From Rubrivivax sp. (GTDB lineage: Bacteria; Pseudomonadota; Gammaproteobacteria; Burkholderiales; Burkholderiaceae_C): a DNA stretch of 64,000 nt. The notes beneath the pieces are model-generated. The model did not search any database and was not told the origin of the DNA. It worked only from the letters and a program-made list of their open reading frames with translations. Positions 44,881 through 53,934 of this stretch are shown piece by piece. Made by a program: the position numbers and the translations under genes. Within the stretch, counting starts at the first letter, position 1. Each line of letters opens with the position of its first letter. Location of the stretch: contig JADMJD010000027.1 of the NCBI GenBank assembly GCA_018780805.1, forward strand, positions 1-64,000. The letters run 5' to 3'.

Positions 44881-46437
44881 TTAGGCGCGCCGCACGAACT
44901 GGCGCAGTTTCAGCCCGCTCAGGTGCAGCTGCACAAAATAGAGCAGCGCCACACCGCCCAGCACCAGCGCCATCCAGCCGGCGCGCTGTGCCCAGTGGCT
45001 TTGCAGGCCGATCCAATCGATGCGGCGGGCAGCCAAGGCCAGCACCGCACCCAGCACGGCACAGGCCGCGCCCACACGCAGCGCAAAACCCGGCCAGCCG
45101 GATGACGGCCGGTACAGCCCACGCCGGCGCAGCAGGAACAGCAGCACACCGGCATTGAACAACGCCGCCAGCCCGATGGACAAGGCCAGGCCGCCATGGC
45201 CCAGCCAGGGCACCAGCACCAGGTTCAGGGCCTGCGTGAGCAGCAGCGCGGCGATCGCCACCTTCATCGGCGTCTTGACGTCCTCGCGCGCATAAAAACC
45301 GGGGGCCAGGATCTTCAGGCCGATGAGGCCCATCAGACCGACGCCGTAACCCATCAAGGCCTGCACCGTCATCTGGACGTCGCGGGCTTCGAAGGCGCCG
45401 TAGTGGAACAACACCGCCACCAGCGCCTGCGGAAAGACCAGCAGCGCCACCGCGCAGGGCAAGGCCAGCATCAGCACCAGGCGCAGGCCCCAGTCCAGCA
45501 GGCCGGAAAAACGTTCCGCATCGGCCTGGCCGCGTGCGGCCGACAGCTGCGGCAACAGCACCACACCCAGCGCCACGCCCAGCAACGCGGTCGGGAACTC
45601 CATCAGGCGGTCGGCATAGGTCAACCACGACACCGCGCCCACCCCTTGGTAGGACGCGATCTGCGTGTTGATCAACAACGAGATCTGCGCCACCGACACC
45701 CCCAGCAGCGCCGGCGCCATCTGGCGCAGCACGCGCCGCACACCCGGGTGCCGCCAGGCGGCGGCCACGGCGCGCGGCGCCAGCCCGATGCGGGGCATCG
45801 CACCGACGGCGCGCAAAGCCGGCCACTGCACCGCCAACTGCAGGATGCCACCCAGCATCACCCCACCGGCCAGCGCGAGGATGGGGTCCCAGCCTTGGCG
45901 CTGAAACCAGGGGGCGCCGAACCAGGCGGCGGCAATGAAACTGAGGTTCAGCAGCACCGGTGTCGCGGCCGGCACCGCAAAACGCTTCCAGGTGTTCAGG
46001 ATGCCCGCAGCCAGCGCCACCAGCGACATGAAACCGATGTACGGGAACATGAACCGTGTCAGCAGCACCGCGGTGTCGAAACGCTCCAACCCGGCACCGA
46101 TCAACCACACCAGCACCGGCGCGCCGATGACACCGGCCGCGCACACCAGCAGCAGCACCCAGGCCAGCACGGTGGCCACGGCGTCGATCAGGCTGCGGGT
46201 GACGGCATCACCCTCCTGCGCTCGGGTGGCCGCCAGCACCGGCACGAAGGCCTGCGAAAACGCGCCTTCGGCAAACAGGCGACGGAACAGGTTGGGCAAC
46301 CGGAAGGCGACGTTGAACGCGTCGGTGGCAGCGCTGGCGCCAAAGGCGGCAGCGACCATCTGCTCCCGCACCAGGCCGGTCACGCGCGAGGCCAGCGTCA
46401 GCAACGAGACAATGGAGGCGGATTTCAGCAGGTTCAT
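44881..46437 (-). CDS. murJ: Lipid II flippase MurJ
   Basis: The 518-residue protein has about fourteen membrane segments and the MurJ signatures LLKSASIVSLLTLASRVTGLVRE, AFNVAFRLPNLFRRLFAEGAFSQAFVPV and KILAPGFYAREDVKTPMK. It flips the peptidoglycan precursor lipid II to the periplasm. It is divergent from rpsT and upstream of the SirB1 gene. Length and motifs are normal. Confidence 0.97.
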   Translation of the reverse strand: MNLLKSASIVSLLTLASRVTGLVREQMVAAAFGASAATDAFNVAFRLPNLFRRLFAEGAFSQAFVPVLAATRAQEGDAVTRSLIDAVATVLAWVLLLVCAAGVIGAPVLVWLIGAGLERFDTAVLLTRFMFPYIGFMSLVALAAGILNTWKRFAVPAATPVLLNLSFIAAAWFGAPWFQRQGWDPILALAGGVMLGGILQLAVQWPALRAVGAMPRIGLAPRAVAAAWRHPGVRRVLRQMAPALLGVSVAQISLLINTQIASYQGVGAVSWLTYADRLMEFPTALLGVALGVVLLPQLSAARGQADAERFSGLLDWGLRLVLMLALPCAVALLVFPQALVAVLFHYGAFEARDVQMTVQALMGYGVGLMGLIGLKILAPGFYAREDVKTPMKVAIAALLLTQALNLVLVPWLGHGGLALSIGLAALFNAGVLLFLLRRRGLYRPSSGWPGFALRVGAACAVLGAVLALAARRIDWIGLQSHWAQRAGWMALVLGGVALLYFVQLHLSGLKLRQFVRRA

Positions 46438-46466
46438 CGGACGCGGCGGATTGTAGCGGGGGCACT

Positions 46467-46495
46467 TTGCAAAGCTGCGGGCCTGGTGCTATACT
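46467..46495 (+). promoter_or_regulatory. rpsT promoter
   Basis: TTGCAA (46467-46472) and TATACT (46490-46495) are separated by exactly 17 bases, a strong sigma-70 promoter about 50 bases upstream of rpsT. Confidence 0.8.
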
Positions 46496-46544
46496 CGACG
46501 GTCTTTGCACTTAACACTGCTTTTCAGCAGCAACAGCCCACAGC

Positions 46545-46853
46545 ATGGCCACCTCGTCCAAAGCCAAGAAGAAGACCGTCCGCCTCGCCTCCGGCCGCAA
46601 ACGCGCTCGCCAGGACGTGAAGCTGAACGCCCAGAATTCTTCTATGCGCTCGCACTTCCGCACCGTCATCAAGAACGTGCAGAAGGCCGTGCTGTCGGGC
46701 GACAAGGACAAGGCTGTGGACCTGTTCAAGAGCGCGCAGAAGATCATTGACTCGGTGGCCGACAAGGGCATCTTCCACAAGAACAAGGCCGCTCGCCACA
46801 AGAGCCGCCTGGCCGCCAAGGTCAAGGCACTGGGCGCAACGGCCGCGGCCTGA
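46545..46853 (+). CDS. rpsT: 30S ribosomal protein S20
   Basis: The 102-residue basic protein matches S20: [40 protein letters not shown] and [20 protein letters not shown]20 binds 16S rRNA early in 30S assembly. It is a single gene with its own strong promoter and a downstream hairpin. Confidence 0.98.
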   Translation: MATSSKAKKKTVRLASGRKRARQDVKLNAQNSSMRSHFRTVIKNVQKAVLSGDKDKAVDLFKSAQKIIDSVADKGIFHKNKAARHKSRLAAKVKALGATAAA

Positions 46854-46861
46854 TTCCCACT

Positions 46862-46913
46862 GCAGACCACATCGGTCTGCACACACAACAAGGGCCTGCA
46901 TTGCAGGCCCTTT
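46862..46913 (+). terminator. Hairpins downstream of rpsT
   Basis: Two inverted repeats follow the stop. The first is GCAGACC/GGTCTGC at 46862-46880. The second has arms of 11 bases (AAGGGCCTGCA at 46890-46900 and TGCAGGCCCTT at 46902-46912) with only a short T tail. The second is a likely terminator for both rpsT and the convergent DUF3579 gene. Confidence 0.65.
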
Positions 46914-46930
46914 GTCATGGTGGCGTGCGT

Positions 46931-47239
46931 TCAGTGGTCGGGCGCCACGCCGCCTTCGATGACCCGCAGGCCATTGTCGCGGGCGAAGTTCATCACGAAG
47001 TCCCAGGCCATCGGTTCCAGCGCCTTCAGCGCCTCGTCCACCACCACACACTTGACGTTGCCCATGGTGCGCGGCACGCAATAGGGCGAGTAGCCGATGA
47101 ACGCGCCGATGCCGCCTTGCTGGCCGCCCGGGCGGAAGCTGGACATGGCTCCGGCCAGGCGTTCGGCCCAGTCGCTGGGGCGAAAGCTGCGGCCGTCGGC
47201 CGTCAGCCCTTGGATGGTGTATTGGCGCGGTTTGTTCAT
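46931..47239 (-). CDS. DUF3579 family protein
   Basis: The 102-residue protein shows the DUF3579 pattern: the N-terminal YTIQGLTADGRSFRPSDWAERLAG, then MSSFRPG, YSPYCVPRTMGNVKCVVVDEAL and a final FVMNFARDNGLRVIEG. The family is largely betaproteobacterial and of unknown function. ATG 47239 is the preferred start; an in-frame start at 47281 is possible. It is divergent from argD. Confidence 0.88.
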   Translation of the reverse strand: MNKPRQYTIQGLTADGRSFRPSDWAERLAGAMSSFRPGGQQGGIGAFIGYSPYCVPRTMGNVKCVVVDEALKALEPMAWDFVMNFARDNGLRVIEGGVAPDH

Positions 47240-47272
47240 CAACGCCCGCGATTGTGCCCGCGTTCTGTTGCG

Positions 47273-47303
47273 TTGCAGCATGTGCAGGCTCCCCCTCTAG
47301 AAT
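47273..47303 (+). promoter_or_regulatory. Candidate argD-argF promoter
   Basis: TAGAAT (47298-47303) is a good -10 hexamer 46 bases upstream of argD; TTGCAG (47273-47278) is a possible -35 but with a 19-base spacer, longer than ideal. Confidence 0.35.
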
Positions 47304-47349
47304 CGACAGGCTTCGCCAGGCTCTTTCTGAACACTTGCAAGGACCGCCC

Positions 47350-48582
47350 ATGAACGCCCCCGAATCCGCCGTGTTGCACACCCCCGCGCGCCCGATGCCG
47401 CATGTGCTGAACACCTACGGCCGATTGCCGCTGGCGCTGTCGCATGGCCAGGGCTGCTGGGTCTGGGACACGAACGGCAAGAAGTACCTGGACGGCCTGG
47501 GCGGCATCGCCGTCAACACGCTGGGCCACAACCACCCGCGGTTGGTGCCGGCGCTCCAGGAGCAGATCGCCAAGCTGATCCACTCGTCCAACTACTACGA
47601 GGTGCCGCTGCAGGAACAGCTGGCGGCCAGGCTGTGTGAGCTGTCGGGCCTGGCGGGCGCGTTCTTCTGCAGCACCGGCCTGGAGGCCAACGAAGCCGCG
47701 CTCAAGATCGCGCGCAAGTTCGGCCACGACAAGGGCATTCATCGGCCGGAGATCATCGTCTACGAAGGTGCGTTCCACGGCCGTTCCATCGCCACGCTGT
47801 CGGCCACCGCCAACCCCAAGGTGCAGGCCGGTTTCGGGCCCTTGGTCGAAGGTTTTGTGCGTGTGCCGCTGAACGACCTGGCCGCGGTGGAAGAAGTGGC
47901 GCGCAGCAACCCCAACGTCGTGGCCGTGTTCCTGGAGACCATCCAGGGTGAAGGTGGCATCCACCCCAGCCGCTGGGAATACCTGCAAGGCCTGCGCGCG
48001 CTGTGCGACCGCCAGGGCTGGCTGATGATGCTCGACGAGGTGCAGTGCGGCATCGGCCGCACCGGCAAGTGGTTCGCCCACCAGTGGGCCGGCATCGTGC
48101 CCGACGTGATGCCGCTGGCCAAGGGCCTGGGCTCGGGCGTGCCCATCGGCGCGGTGGTGGCCGGCCCCAAGGCCGCCAACATCTTCCAGCCGGGCAACCA
48201 CGGCACCACCTTCGGCGGCAACCCGCTGGCCATGCGCGCCGGCGTCGAAACCCTGCGCATCATGGAGGAAGACGGTGTGATGGCCAATGCGGCCGCGGTC
48301 GGCAAACGGCTGTCGGATGGCCTGAAACAGGCGCTCGAAGGTGTGCCAGGCGTGGTGGAGGTGCGCGGCGCCGGCCTGATGATCGGCATCGAGTTGGACC
48401 GCCCCTGCGGCGTGATCCTGCAGCGCGCCGCCGACGCCGGCTTGATGCTCAGCGTGACCGCCGATCGTGTGATCCGCCTGGTGCCGCCGCTGATCCTGTC
48501 GGCCGACGAAGCGGCGCAGATCGTCGCCATCCTGGCGCCGCTGATCTGCACGTTCCTGAGCGAGCCCGTGGCCGCGGCATGA
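47350..48582 (+). CDS. argD: Acetylornithine transaminase
   Basis: The 410-residue class III aminotransferase has the start VLNTYGRLPLALSHGQGCWVWD, FFCSTGLEANEAALKIARK, EGAFHGRS, a PLP-pocket Asp in MLDEVQCGIGRTGKW, and the Schiff-base Lys in PLAKGLGSGVPIGA. It converts N-acetylglutamate semialdehyde to N-acetylornithine in arginine synthesis. AAGGA precedes ATG 47350. It is followed at once by argF, which supports the assignment over other class III transaminases. Confidence 0.94.
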   Translation: MNAPESAVLHTPARPMPHVLNTYGRLPLALSHGQGCWVWDTNGKKYLDGLGGIAVNTLGHNHPRLVPALQEQIAKLIHSSNYYEVPLQEQLAARLCELSGLAGAFFCSTGLEANEAALKIARKFGHDKGIHRPEIIVYEGAFHGRSIATLSATANPKVQAGFGPLVEGFVRVPLNDLAAVEEVARSNPNVVAVFLETIQGEGGIHPSRWEYLQGLRALCDRQGWLMMLDEVQCGIGRTGKWFAHQWAGIVPDVMPLAKGLGSGVPIGAVVAGPKAANIFQPGNHGTTFGGNPLAMRAGVETLRIMEEDGVMANAAAVGKRLSDGLKQALEGVPGVVEVRGAGLMIGIELDRPCGVILQRAADAGLMLSVTADRVIRLVPPLILSADEAAQIVAILAPLICTFLSEPVAAA

Positions 48583-48599
48583 AACCCGGGGACCGGCTG

Positions 48600-49511
48600 A
48601 TGAAGCACTACCTGCAGTTCAAGGACTTCCGCGCCGAGGAGTACGCCTACCTCTTCGAGCGCACGCGCACCATCAAGACCCGCTTCAAGAACTACGAGAA
48701 GTACCAGCCGCTGGTGGACCGCACGCTGGCGATGATCTTCGAGAAGGCCAGCACACGCACCCGCGTCAGCTTCGAGGCCGGCATGTACCAGATGGGCGGT
48801 TCGGTGGTGCACCTGACCACCGGCGACAGCCAGCTCGGCCGCGCCGAACCCATCGAGGACAGCGCGCGTGTGATCAGCCGCATGGTCGACATCGTGATGA
48901 TCCGCACCTACGAGCAGAGCAAGCTCGAAGCGTTCGCGGCGCATTCGCGTGTGCCGGTGATCAACGGGCTGACCAACGAGTACCACCCCTGCCAGATCCT
49001 GGCCGACATCTTCACCTTCATCGAACAGCGCGGTTCAATCCAGGGCAAGGTCGTGGCCTGGGTGGGTGACGGCAACAACATGGCCAACACCTGGCTGCAG
49101 GCGGCCGACATCCTGGGTTTCACCCTGCACGTCAGCACCCCCAGCGGCTACGAGATCGACCCGACCATGGCGGGTGTGCGCAACCCCGGCTGCCTGAAAC
49201 TTTTCAAGAGCCCGTTTGCCGCCTGCGAAGGTGCGCACCTGGTCACCACGGATGTCTGGACCAGCATGGGCTTTGAGGCGGAAAACGCCGCCCGCCAGGC
49301 CGCGTTTGCCGACTGGTGCGTGGACCCGCAGATGATGCAGCTGGCACAGAAGGACGCACTCTTCATGCACTGCCTGCCGGCGCACCGTGGTGAAGAAGTT
49401 TCCGCCGAGATCATCGACGGCCCGCAGAGCGTGGTCTGGGACGAAGCCGAAAACCGCATGCACGTGCAGAAGGCGCTGATGGAGTACCTGCTGATCGGGC
49501 GCATCGGATGA
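48600..49511 (+). CDS. argF: Ornithine carbamoyltransferase
   Basis: The 303-residue protein has the carbamoyl phosphate site FEKASTRTRVSFE, the NGLTNEYHPCQILAD block, VAWVGDGNNMANTW and the ornithine-side motif HCLPAHRGEEV. It makes citrulline from ornithine and carbamoyl phosphate. ATG 48600 gives MKHYLQFKDF; an in-frame ATG at 48579 overlapping the argD stop is an alternative. It forms an arginine operon with argD and overlaps the next gene by four bases. Confidence 0.96.
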   Translation: MKHYLQFKDFRAEEYAYLFERTRTIKTRFKNYEKYQPLVDRTLAMIFEKASTRTRVSFEAGMYQMGGSVVHLTTGDSQLGRAEPIEDSARVISRMVDIVMIRTYEQSKLEAFAAHSRVPVINGLTNEYHPCQILADIFTFIEQRGSIQGKVVAWVGDGNNMANTWLQAADILGFTLHVSTPSGYEIDPTMAGVRNPGCLKLFKSPFAACEGAHLVTTDVWTSMGFEAENAARQAAFADWCVDPQMMQLAQKDALFMHCLPAHRGEEVSAEIIDGPQSVVWDEAENRMHVQKALMEYLLIGRIG

Positions 49512-50173
49512 ATGATCCGGCGGCGCTCGCTGCGCTGGCTGCCCTGGCGGCAGACACCACGCACGACCTGCGCGACGAGGCCGCGCTGCGCGGCGTCTAC
49601 AGCACCGGGCCGATGGCCAGTTCGCTGGCCAAGGTGGCCGACCACGTGCACCCGCTGTACCGGCCCTGGATCGAGGCCTCGCCCTTTGCCGTTCTGGCCA
49701 CGCTGGGCCCGCATGGGCTGGACACCTCACCGCGTGGTGATGCACCCGGCTTCGTGCAGGTGCTGGACGACAAGACCCTGCTGCTGCCTGACCGCCGCGG
49801 CAACCAGCGCATCGACAGCCTGCGCAACCTGGTGCACGACCCGAGGATGGCGCTGCTGTTCCTGATCCCTGGCTTGGGCGAAGCGCTGCGGGTCAACGGC
49901 AGTGCCCGCATCAGTGCCCACCCGGCACTCTGTGCGCAACTGGCGGTGGACAGCAAGCCGCCGGCCTCGGTGCTGGTGATCACGGTGGCCAGCGTGTATT
50001 TCCAGTGCGCGCGTGCCATCAAGCGCAGCGGCCTGTGGGACCCGGCCCAGCATGTGGCTGCGGGCACCCTGCCCTCGCCAGGCACCATCCTGCAGGTGCT
50101 CAGCGAACGCGCCATCGACGGCACGGCCTACGACAGCGCGTTGCAAGCGCGGCAGGCCGCCACGCTGTACTGA
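49508..50173 (+). CDS. Pyridoxamine 5'-phosphate oxidase-family FMN protein
   Basis: The 221-residue protein has a split-barrel flavin-binding fold: PFAVLATLGPHGLDTSPRGDAP, LLLPDRRGNQRIDSLRNLVHDPRMALLFLIPG and FQCARAIKRSGLWD. It resembles the MSMEG_1061-like branch of the family, whose substrates are unknown. It is translationally coupled to argF by a four-base overlap but has no known role in arginine synthesis. It converges on the SDR gene with a seven-base gap. Confidence 0.88.
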   Translation: MNDPAALAALAALAADTTHDLRDEAALRGVYSTGPMASSLAKVADHVHPLYRPWIEASPFAVLATLGPHGLDTSPRGDAPGFVQVLDDKTLLLPDRRGNQRIDSLRNLVHDPRMALLFLIPGLGEALRVNGSARISAHPALCAQLAVDSKPPASVLVITVASVYFQCARAIKRSGLWDPAQHVAAGTLPSPGTILQVLSERAIDGTAYDSALQARQAATLY

Positions 50174-50180
50174 GGCACGC

Positions 50181-50921
50181 TCAGTACGTCGCCCGACCGC
50201 CCGTGATGTCGAACACCGCGCCGGTGCTGAAGCTGCAGTCCTCGCTGCTGAGCCAGGCCACCATCGCGGCGATCTCCTGCACCTCCAGCAGCCGGCCCAT
50301 CGGGATCTTGCCCAGCATGTAGCTGATGTGCTGCTCGGTCATCTGGGCAAACATCGCCGTCTTGGCCACCGCCGGCGTGATGGCATTGACCAGGATGCCC
50401 TTGGTGGCCACCTCCTTGGCCACCGACTTGGTCAGCGCGATCAGGCCCGCCTTGCTGGCGCTGTAATGCGAGGCGTTGGGGTTGCCTTCCTTGCCCGCCA
50501 CCGACGCGATGTTGACGATGCGGCCCCAGCCGCGCTGCAGCATGTGCGGCACCACGTGGCGGCAGGTCAGGTAAGGCGCGATCAGGTTGACCTCGATCAC
50601 GCGCCGCCACACCGCCGGGTCCAGCTCCCAGGTGGGTGCGTTGCCGCCGGTGATGCCGGCGTTGTTGACCAGGATGTCGATGCGCGGCAGCGCGGCCGTG
50701 GCGGCGGCCACCGACGCGTCGTCCGTCAGTTCCACCACCTGCCCGCTCACCGGGCCCAGGGCCGACAGCGCCTTGCAGGCCGCGTCCAGCTGCGCGGCGT
50801 CGATGTCCCAGATCACCACCTGCGCACCCGATTGCAGCAGGCGTTCGCAGGTGGCGTAACCGATGCCCTGGGCGCCGCCGGTGATGACCGCGACGCGGCC
50901 TTTCAGGTCGATGTTGTTCAT
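50181..50921 (-). CDS. SDR-family oxidoreductase of the sugar-acid island
   Basis: The 246-residue protein is a classical SDR: TGGAQGIG cofactor loop, NNAGITGG, catalytic Ser in NIASVAGKEG and the Tyr/Lys pair in HYSASKAG. The GKEGNPNASHYSASKAGLI stretch resembles dehydrogenases of 2-keto-3-deoxy sugar acids, but this is a weak guide. It is the last gene of the leftward sugar-acid unit, separated from the DenD-like gene by a dispersed repeat, so it may be partly uncoupled. The substrate is unproven. Confidence 0.88.
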   Translation of the reverse strand: MNNIDLKGRVAVITGGAQGIGYATCERLLQSGAQVVIWDIDAAQLDAACKALSALGPVSGQVVELTDDASVAAATAALPRIDILVNNAGITGGNAPTWELDPAVWRRVIEVNLIAPYLTCRHVVPHMLQRGWGRIVNIASVAGKEGNPNASHYSASKAGLIALTKSVAKEVATKGILVNAITPAVAKTAMFAQMTEQHISYMLGKIPMGRLLEVQEIAAMVAWLSSEDCSFSTGAVFDITGGRATY

Positions 50922-50929
50922 GCCAGGTC

Positions 50930-51000
50930 ACCCGCCGGGCCGCCCCAAGGGTGACCTGCGCCCCCATGGGGGGCAGCGAACGAAGTGAGCTTGGGGGTCG
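50930..51000. repeat. Dispersed extragenic repeat, copy B
   Basis: This copy contains GGCCGCCCCAAGGGTGACC, a C-run/G-run hairpin (CCCCCATGGGGGG), GCAGCGAACGAAGTGAGC and a final GGGGGTCGTCAT reaching the DenD-like stop codon at 51001-51003. It is closely similar to copy C. It fills the gap between two leftward genes. Confidence 0.75.
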
Positions 51001-52008
51001 TCATGTTGTGCCTTTCAATGCAGTGGGGTGGCCGGCGCAGTCGCGGATGTACTGGCGCACGATGTCTTCGAAATTGTTCTCGGGCAGCAGGCCCAGACGG
51101 GCGGCACGCTCGGCGGTGGCACCGGCCGGCCAGTTGGCGACGATGCCGGCGATGCGCTCGTCGCGCACGAAGCGCACACGCGCCCGCACCTGCGGGCCGG
51201 CCACGGCTACCAGCGCGTCCAGCATCTGCTGCACCGTCACGTTCAGCGCCGGCAGGTTCAGCGCCAGACGACCACCAAAGGCCTCGCGGCTGGCCTCGTA
51301 GACGGCGATCAGGCCTTCCACCGTGCGCTGCGGCGACGACACCGGGTGCGACACGCTGGCGTCCACCGGGCAGATGGCCTCTTCGCCGGCCAGCGGCTCG
51401 CGCAGGATGCCGCTGAAAAACGAACTGGCCGCGCCGTTGGGGCGGCCGGGGCGCACGGTGACCGTCATCAGCCGCGCGGCGCGGCCGTCGATGAAACCCT
51501 TGCGCGTCCAGTCGGCGATCAGGTGTTCACACACCAGCTTGTGCATGCCGTAGCTGGTCTGCGGCGCGGGCAGCGTGGTGTCGCCCACCAGGGCCGGCAG
51601 CGGCACCACAGGGTCCGGCCCGAACACCGCCACCGAGCTGGCGAACACCAGGCGTGTGGGCATGCCACCGGCCAGCGTGCGGGCGCGCAGCGCGTCCAGC
51701 AGCGCACGTGTGCTGTCCAGGTTGCTGCGCAGGCCCAGATCAAAATCGGCCTCGCACTCACCCGACACCGCCGACGCCAGGTGGAACACACCATCGACCG
51801 GCTCATCGGCCAGCGCGGCGCAATGGCTCAGCAAGGGGCCGACACGGGCCTCGACCCGGCCATCGGCCAGCAGGTCGGCGGGTGCCGCCACCTGGTCGGC
51901 GATGACCAGGCGTGTGATGTCCTGGCCCAGCAGGTGGCCGCGGGCCAGCAGAGTGCGCGCCAGCCGCGCGCCGACAAACCCGGCACCGCCGGTGATCAGG
52001 ATTTTCAT
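51001..52008 (-). CDS. NAD-dependent epimerase/dehydratase-type SDR (DenD-like)
   Basis: The 335-residue extended SDR has the Rossmann motif TGGAGFVGARLA and the catalytic YGMHK. It also has VFHLASAVSGECEADFDLG, TVRPGRPNGAASSFFSGILREPL and CPV near the substrate site. These features resemble D-erythronate dehydrogenase (DenD). The usual DenD partners (OtnK kinase, OtnC decarboxylase, OtnI isomerase) are absent here, so the substrate may be another aldonate. Its start overlaps the stop of the FadR-type gene by four bases. Confidence 0.87.
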   Translation of the reverse strand: MKILITGGAGFVGARLARTLLARGHLLGQDITRLVIADQVAAPADLLADGRVEARVGPLLSHCAALADEPVDGVFHLASAVSGECEADFDLGLRSNLDSTRALLDALRARTLAGGMPTRLVFASSVAVFGPDPVVPLPALVGDTTLPAPQTSYGMHKLVCEHLIADWTRKGFIDGRAARLMTVTVRPGRPNGAASSFFSGILREPLAGEEAICPVDASVSHPVSSPQRTVEGLIAVYEASREAFGGRLALNLPALNVTVQQMLDALVAVAGPQVRARVRFVRDERIAGIVANWPAGATAERAARLGLLPENNFEDIVRQYIRDCAGHPTALKGTT

Positions 52009-52781
52009 GGCGTGACTTTCTTGCCCCGCACAGGGGCCTTGAGGCGTGGGGCCGGCACCGCCAGCGACGGCAGCTTGCGGCGCGAGGCCAGCACCAGGTC
52101 GATGTCTTCACCCGCACCGTCGATCAGCACCAGGATGGCCTTCTCCGCCTTGGCGGGCGAACGTGCGATCACGGCGTCAAGCACCGCGCGGTGAAGCGGC
52201 AGCGATTCACGCGGACCGTCGGGTTTGCTGGTGGAAATCTCGAAGCTGGTGCGCAGCAAGGCACCCACCGCCTTGCCCATCTGCACCAGCATGCGGTTGT
52301 GGCAGGCCTTCAGCAGGCCCTGGTGGAAACGCAGGTCGCTCGCGACGTAGTCACCACCCTGTTCGATGGCGGCCTTCATGCCGGCGTAGGCGGTTTCGAT
52401 CTCGGCAATGTCGGCCGGCGTGGCGCGTTCGGCGGCCAGGCGCACGGCCGCCGGCTCCACCACACGCCGCAGCTCCTGCAGATCGCGCAGGAACTCGCGT
52501 GTCAGGCCGACCTTGCTCTGCCAGGCCACCACATCGGGGTCGAACCAGTTCCATTGTTCGGCCGGCAGCACGCGTGTGCCAACCTTGGGCCCGGTGCTGA
52601 CGATGCCCTTGGCCACCAGCGACTTGATGGCCTCGCGCACCACCGTGCGGCTGACGCCCAGCGCCTCGCCCAGCGCTGGCTCGGGCGGGATGCTGCTGCC
52701 CACCGGGTAACGCCCGGTGAAGATGCCTTCGCCCAGCACGTCCAGCGCCGTGCCAAGCACGTTTTTGATCGTCGATCTCAT
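52005..52781 (-). CDS. FadR-subfamily GntR transcriptional regulator 1
   Basis: The 258-residue protein has an N-terminal winged helix (about residues 8-75, with SSIPPEPALGEALGVSRTVVREAIKSL, core LGVSRTVVREA) and a helical FCD effector domain with the metal or ligand His residues in SDLRFHQGLLKACHN and PLHRAVLDAV. Regulators of this branch control sugar-acid genes. It sits inside the leftward operon with four-base overlaps on both sides, so it is probably autoregulated with it. Confidence 0.92.
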   Translation of the reverse strand: MRSTIKNVLGTALDVLGEGIFTGRYPVGSSIPPEPALGEALGVSRTVVREAIKSLVAKGIVSTGPKVGTRVLPAEQWNWFDPDVVAWQSKVGLTREFLRDLQELRRVVEPAAVRLAAERATPADIAEIETAYAGMKAAIEQGGDYVASDLRFHQGLLKACHNRMLVQMGKAVGALLRTSFEISTSKPDGPRESLPLHRAVLDAVIARSPAKAEKAILVLIDGAGEDIDLVLASRRKLPSLAVPAPRLKAPVRGKKVTP

Positions 52782-53161
52782 CCGCGCACAAAGGCAGTGA
52801 TCAGCGGCAGGTCGCCCAGCTGCCGGCTCCAGTGGCCGTGCAGGGCGGCATCGAAACTGGCACCGTCGGGCAGCACATCGGCCGAGTAGAAATGCTGGCC
52901 CGGGCCGAAAACACGCGAACTGCCGTCCTGCAGGCCGATTTCCATCTGCCCCTGCAGGATGAACACCCACTGCGGCGTGACGGTGCAGTGGAAGGGGCTG
53001 CGAAAACCCACCGGGCTCTCGCGCAGTTGCAGGCCGCCGCTGGGCACCAGCGCCGACAGGCGCGCGGCAGGTGTGCCCTCGTCCAGCGGCAGGGTTTGGT
53101 CGCGGAAACGCGCACGGCCGTCCGCGTCGGTGAACAGGATGACTTGTGTGAAGGTGTGCAT
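52778..53161 (-). CDS. Small cupin-domain protein
   Basis: The 127-residue protein has a single cupin barrel: PFHCTVTPQWVFILQGQMEIGLQDGSS, core WVFILQGQMEIGL, and FGPGQHFYSADV. Only some of the usual metal-binding histidines are seen, so it may be a sugar-binding or isomerase-like cupin without strong catalysis. It lies between the IdnO-like gene and the FadR-type regulator gene in an overlapping operon, which suggests a role in sugar-acid metabolism. The function is not known. Confidence 0.83.
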   Translation of the reverse strand: MHTFTQVILFTDADGRARFRDQTLPLDEGTPAARLSALVPSGGLQLRESPVGFRSPFHCTVTPQWVFILQGQMEIGLQDGSSRVFGPGQHFYSADVLPDGASFDAALHGHWSRQLGDLPLITAFVRG

Positions 53162-53163
53162 GC

Positions 53164-53934
53164 CTACAGTGTCGCCGTGACACCACCGTCCACGTACAGG
53201 ATGTGGCCGTTGACAAATCGCCCGGCATCGCTGGCCAGGAACACCGCCGCCGGCGCCAGGTCTTCCACATCGCCCCAGCGCCGGCTGGGCGTGCGGCCTA
53301 TCAGCCAGGCGCTGAAAGCGGCGTCGTTCACCAGCGGCGCGGTCAGCTCGGTCTTGAAATAACCCGGCCCCAGGCCGTTGACCGTGATGCCAAACGGCCC
53401 CAGGTCGATGGCCATGCCCTTGGTCAGCATCTTCACCGCGCCCTTGCTGGCGGCATAGGCGGCGGTGCCGGGGCGGCCGAGCTCGCTCTGCACCGAACAG
53501 GTGTTGATGATGCGGCCTGCGCCACGCGCCACCATGTGGCGGGCCACGATCTGGCCGACCACAAACAGGCTGTCGACGTTGAGCCGCAGGATGGCCTGCC
53601 AGTCGGCGGCGGGCAGCTCGTGGAAGGCGCCGCGGCGCGTCATGCCGGCGTTGTTGACCAGCACGTGGATGGGTCCGATGTCGCGCTCGATGCCGTCCAC
53701 GGCGGCCTGCACCGCGGTGGCATCGCAGACGTCGAAGTTGCGGCCGTGCACCACCAGGCCTTCGGCCTGCAACGCGGCGCAGGCCGCCTGCAGGCGCGCC
53801 TCGTCGCGGCCGTTCAGCACCACGGTGGCGCCGGCCTGGGCCAGGCCCCGCGCCAGGGCCAGGCCAATGCCGGTGGACGAACCCGTGACCAGGGCCACGC
53901 GGCCATCCAGGCGAAAGGTGGAAGCGTCAATCAT
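53164..53934 (-). CDS. Gluconate 5-dehydrogenase / 5-ketogluconate reductase (IdnO-like SDR)
   Basis: The 256-residue SDR has TGSSTGIGLALA, NNAGMTRRG, NTCSVQSELGRPGTAAYAASKG (catalytic Ser, Tyr, Lys), core GTAAYAASKGAVKMLTKGM, and the final GHILYVDGG. The ELGRPGTAAYAASKGAV and NGLGPGYFKTELT blocks are typical of IdnO/Gno, which interconvert 5-keto-D-gluconate and D-gluconate. The next upstream gene encodes gluconokinase, four bases overlapping, which strongly supports the role. Confidence 0.88.
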   Translation of the reverse strand: MIDASTFRLDGRVALVTGSSTGIGLALARGLAQAGATVVLNGRDEARLQAACAALQAEGLVVHGRNFDVCDATAVQAAVDGIERDIGPIHVLVNNAGMTRRGAFHELPAADWQAILRLNVDSLFVVGQIVARHMVARGAGRIINTCSVQSELGRPGTAAYAASKGAVKMLTKGMAIDLGPFGITVNGLGPGYFKTELTAPLVNDAAFSAWLIGRTPSRRWGDVEDLAPAAVFLASDAGRFVNGHILYVDGGVTATL

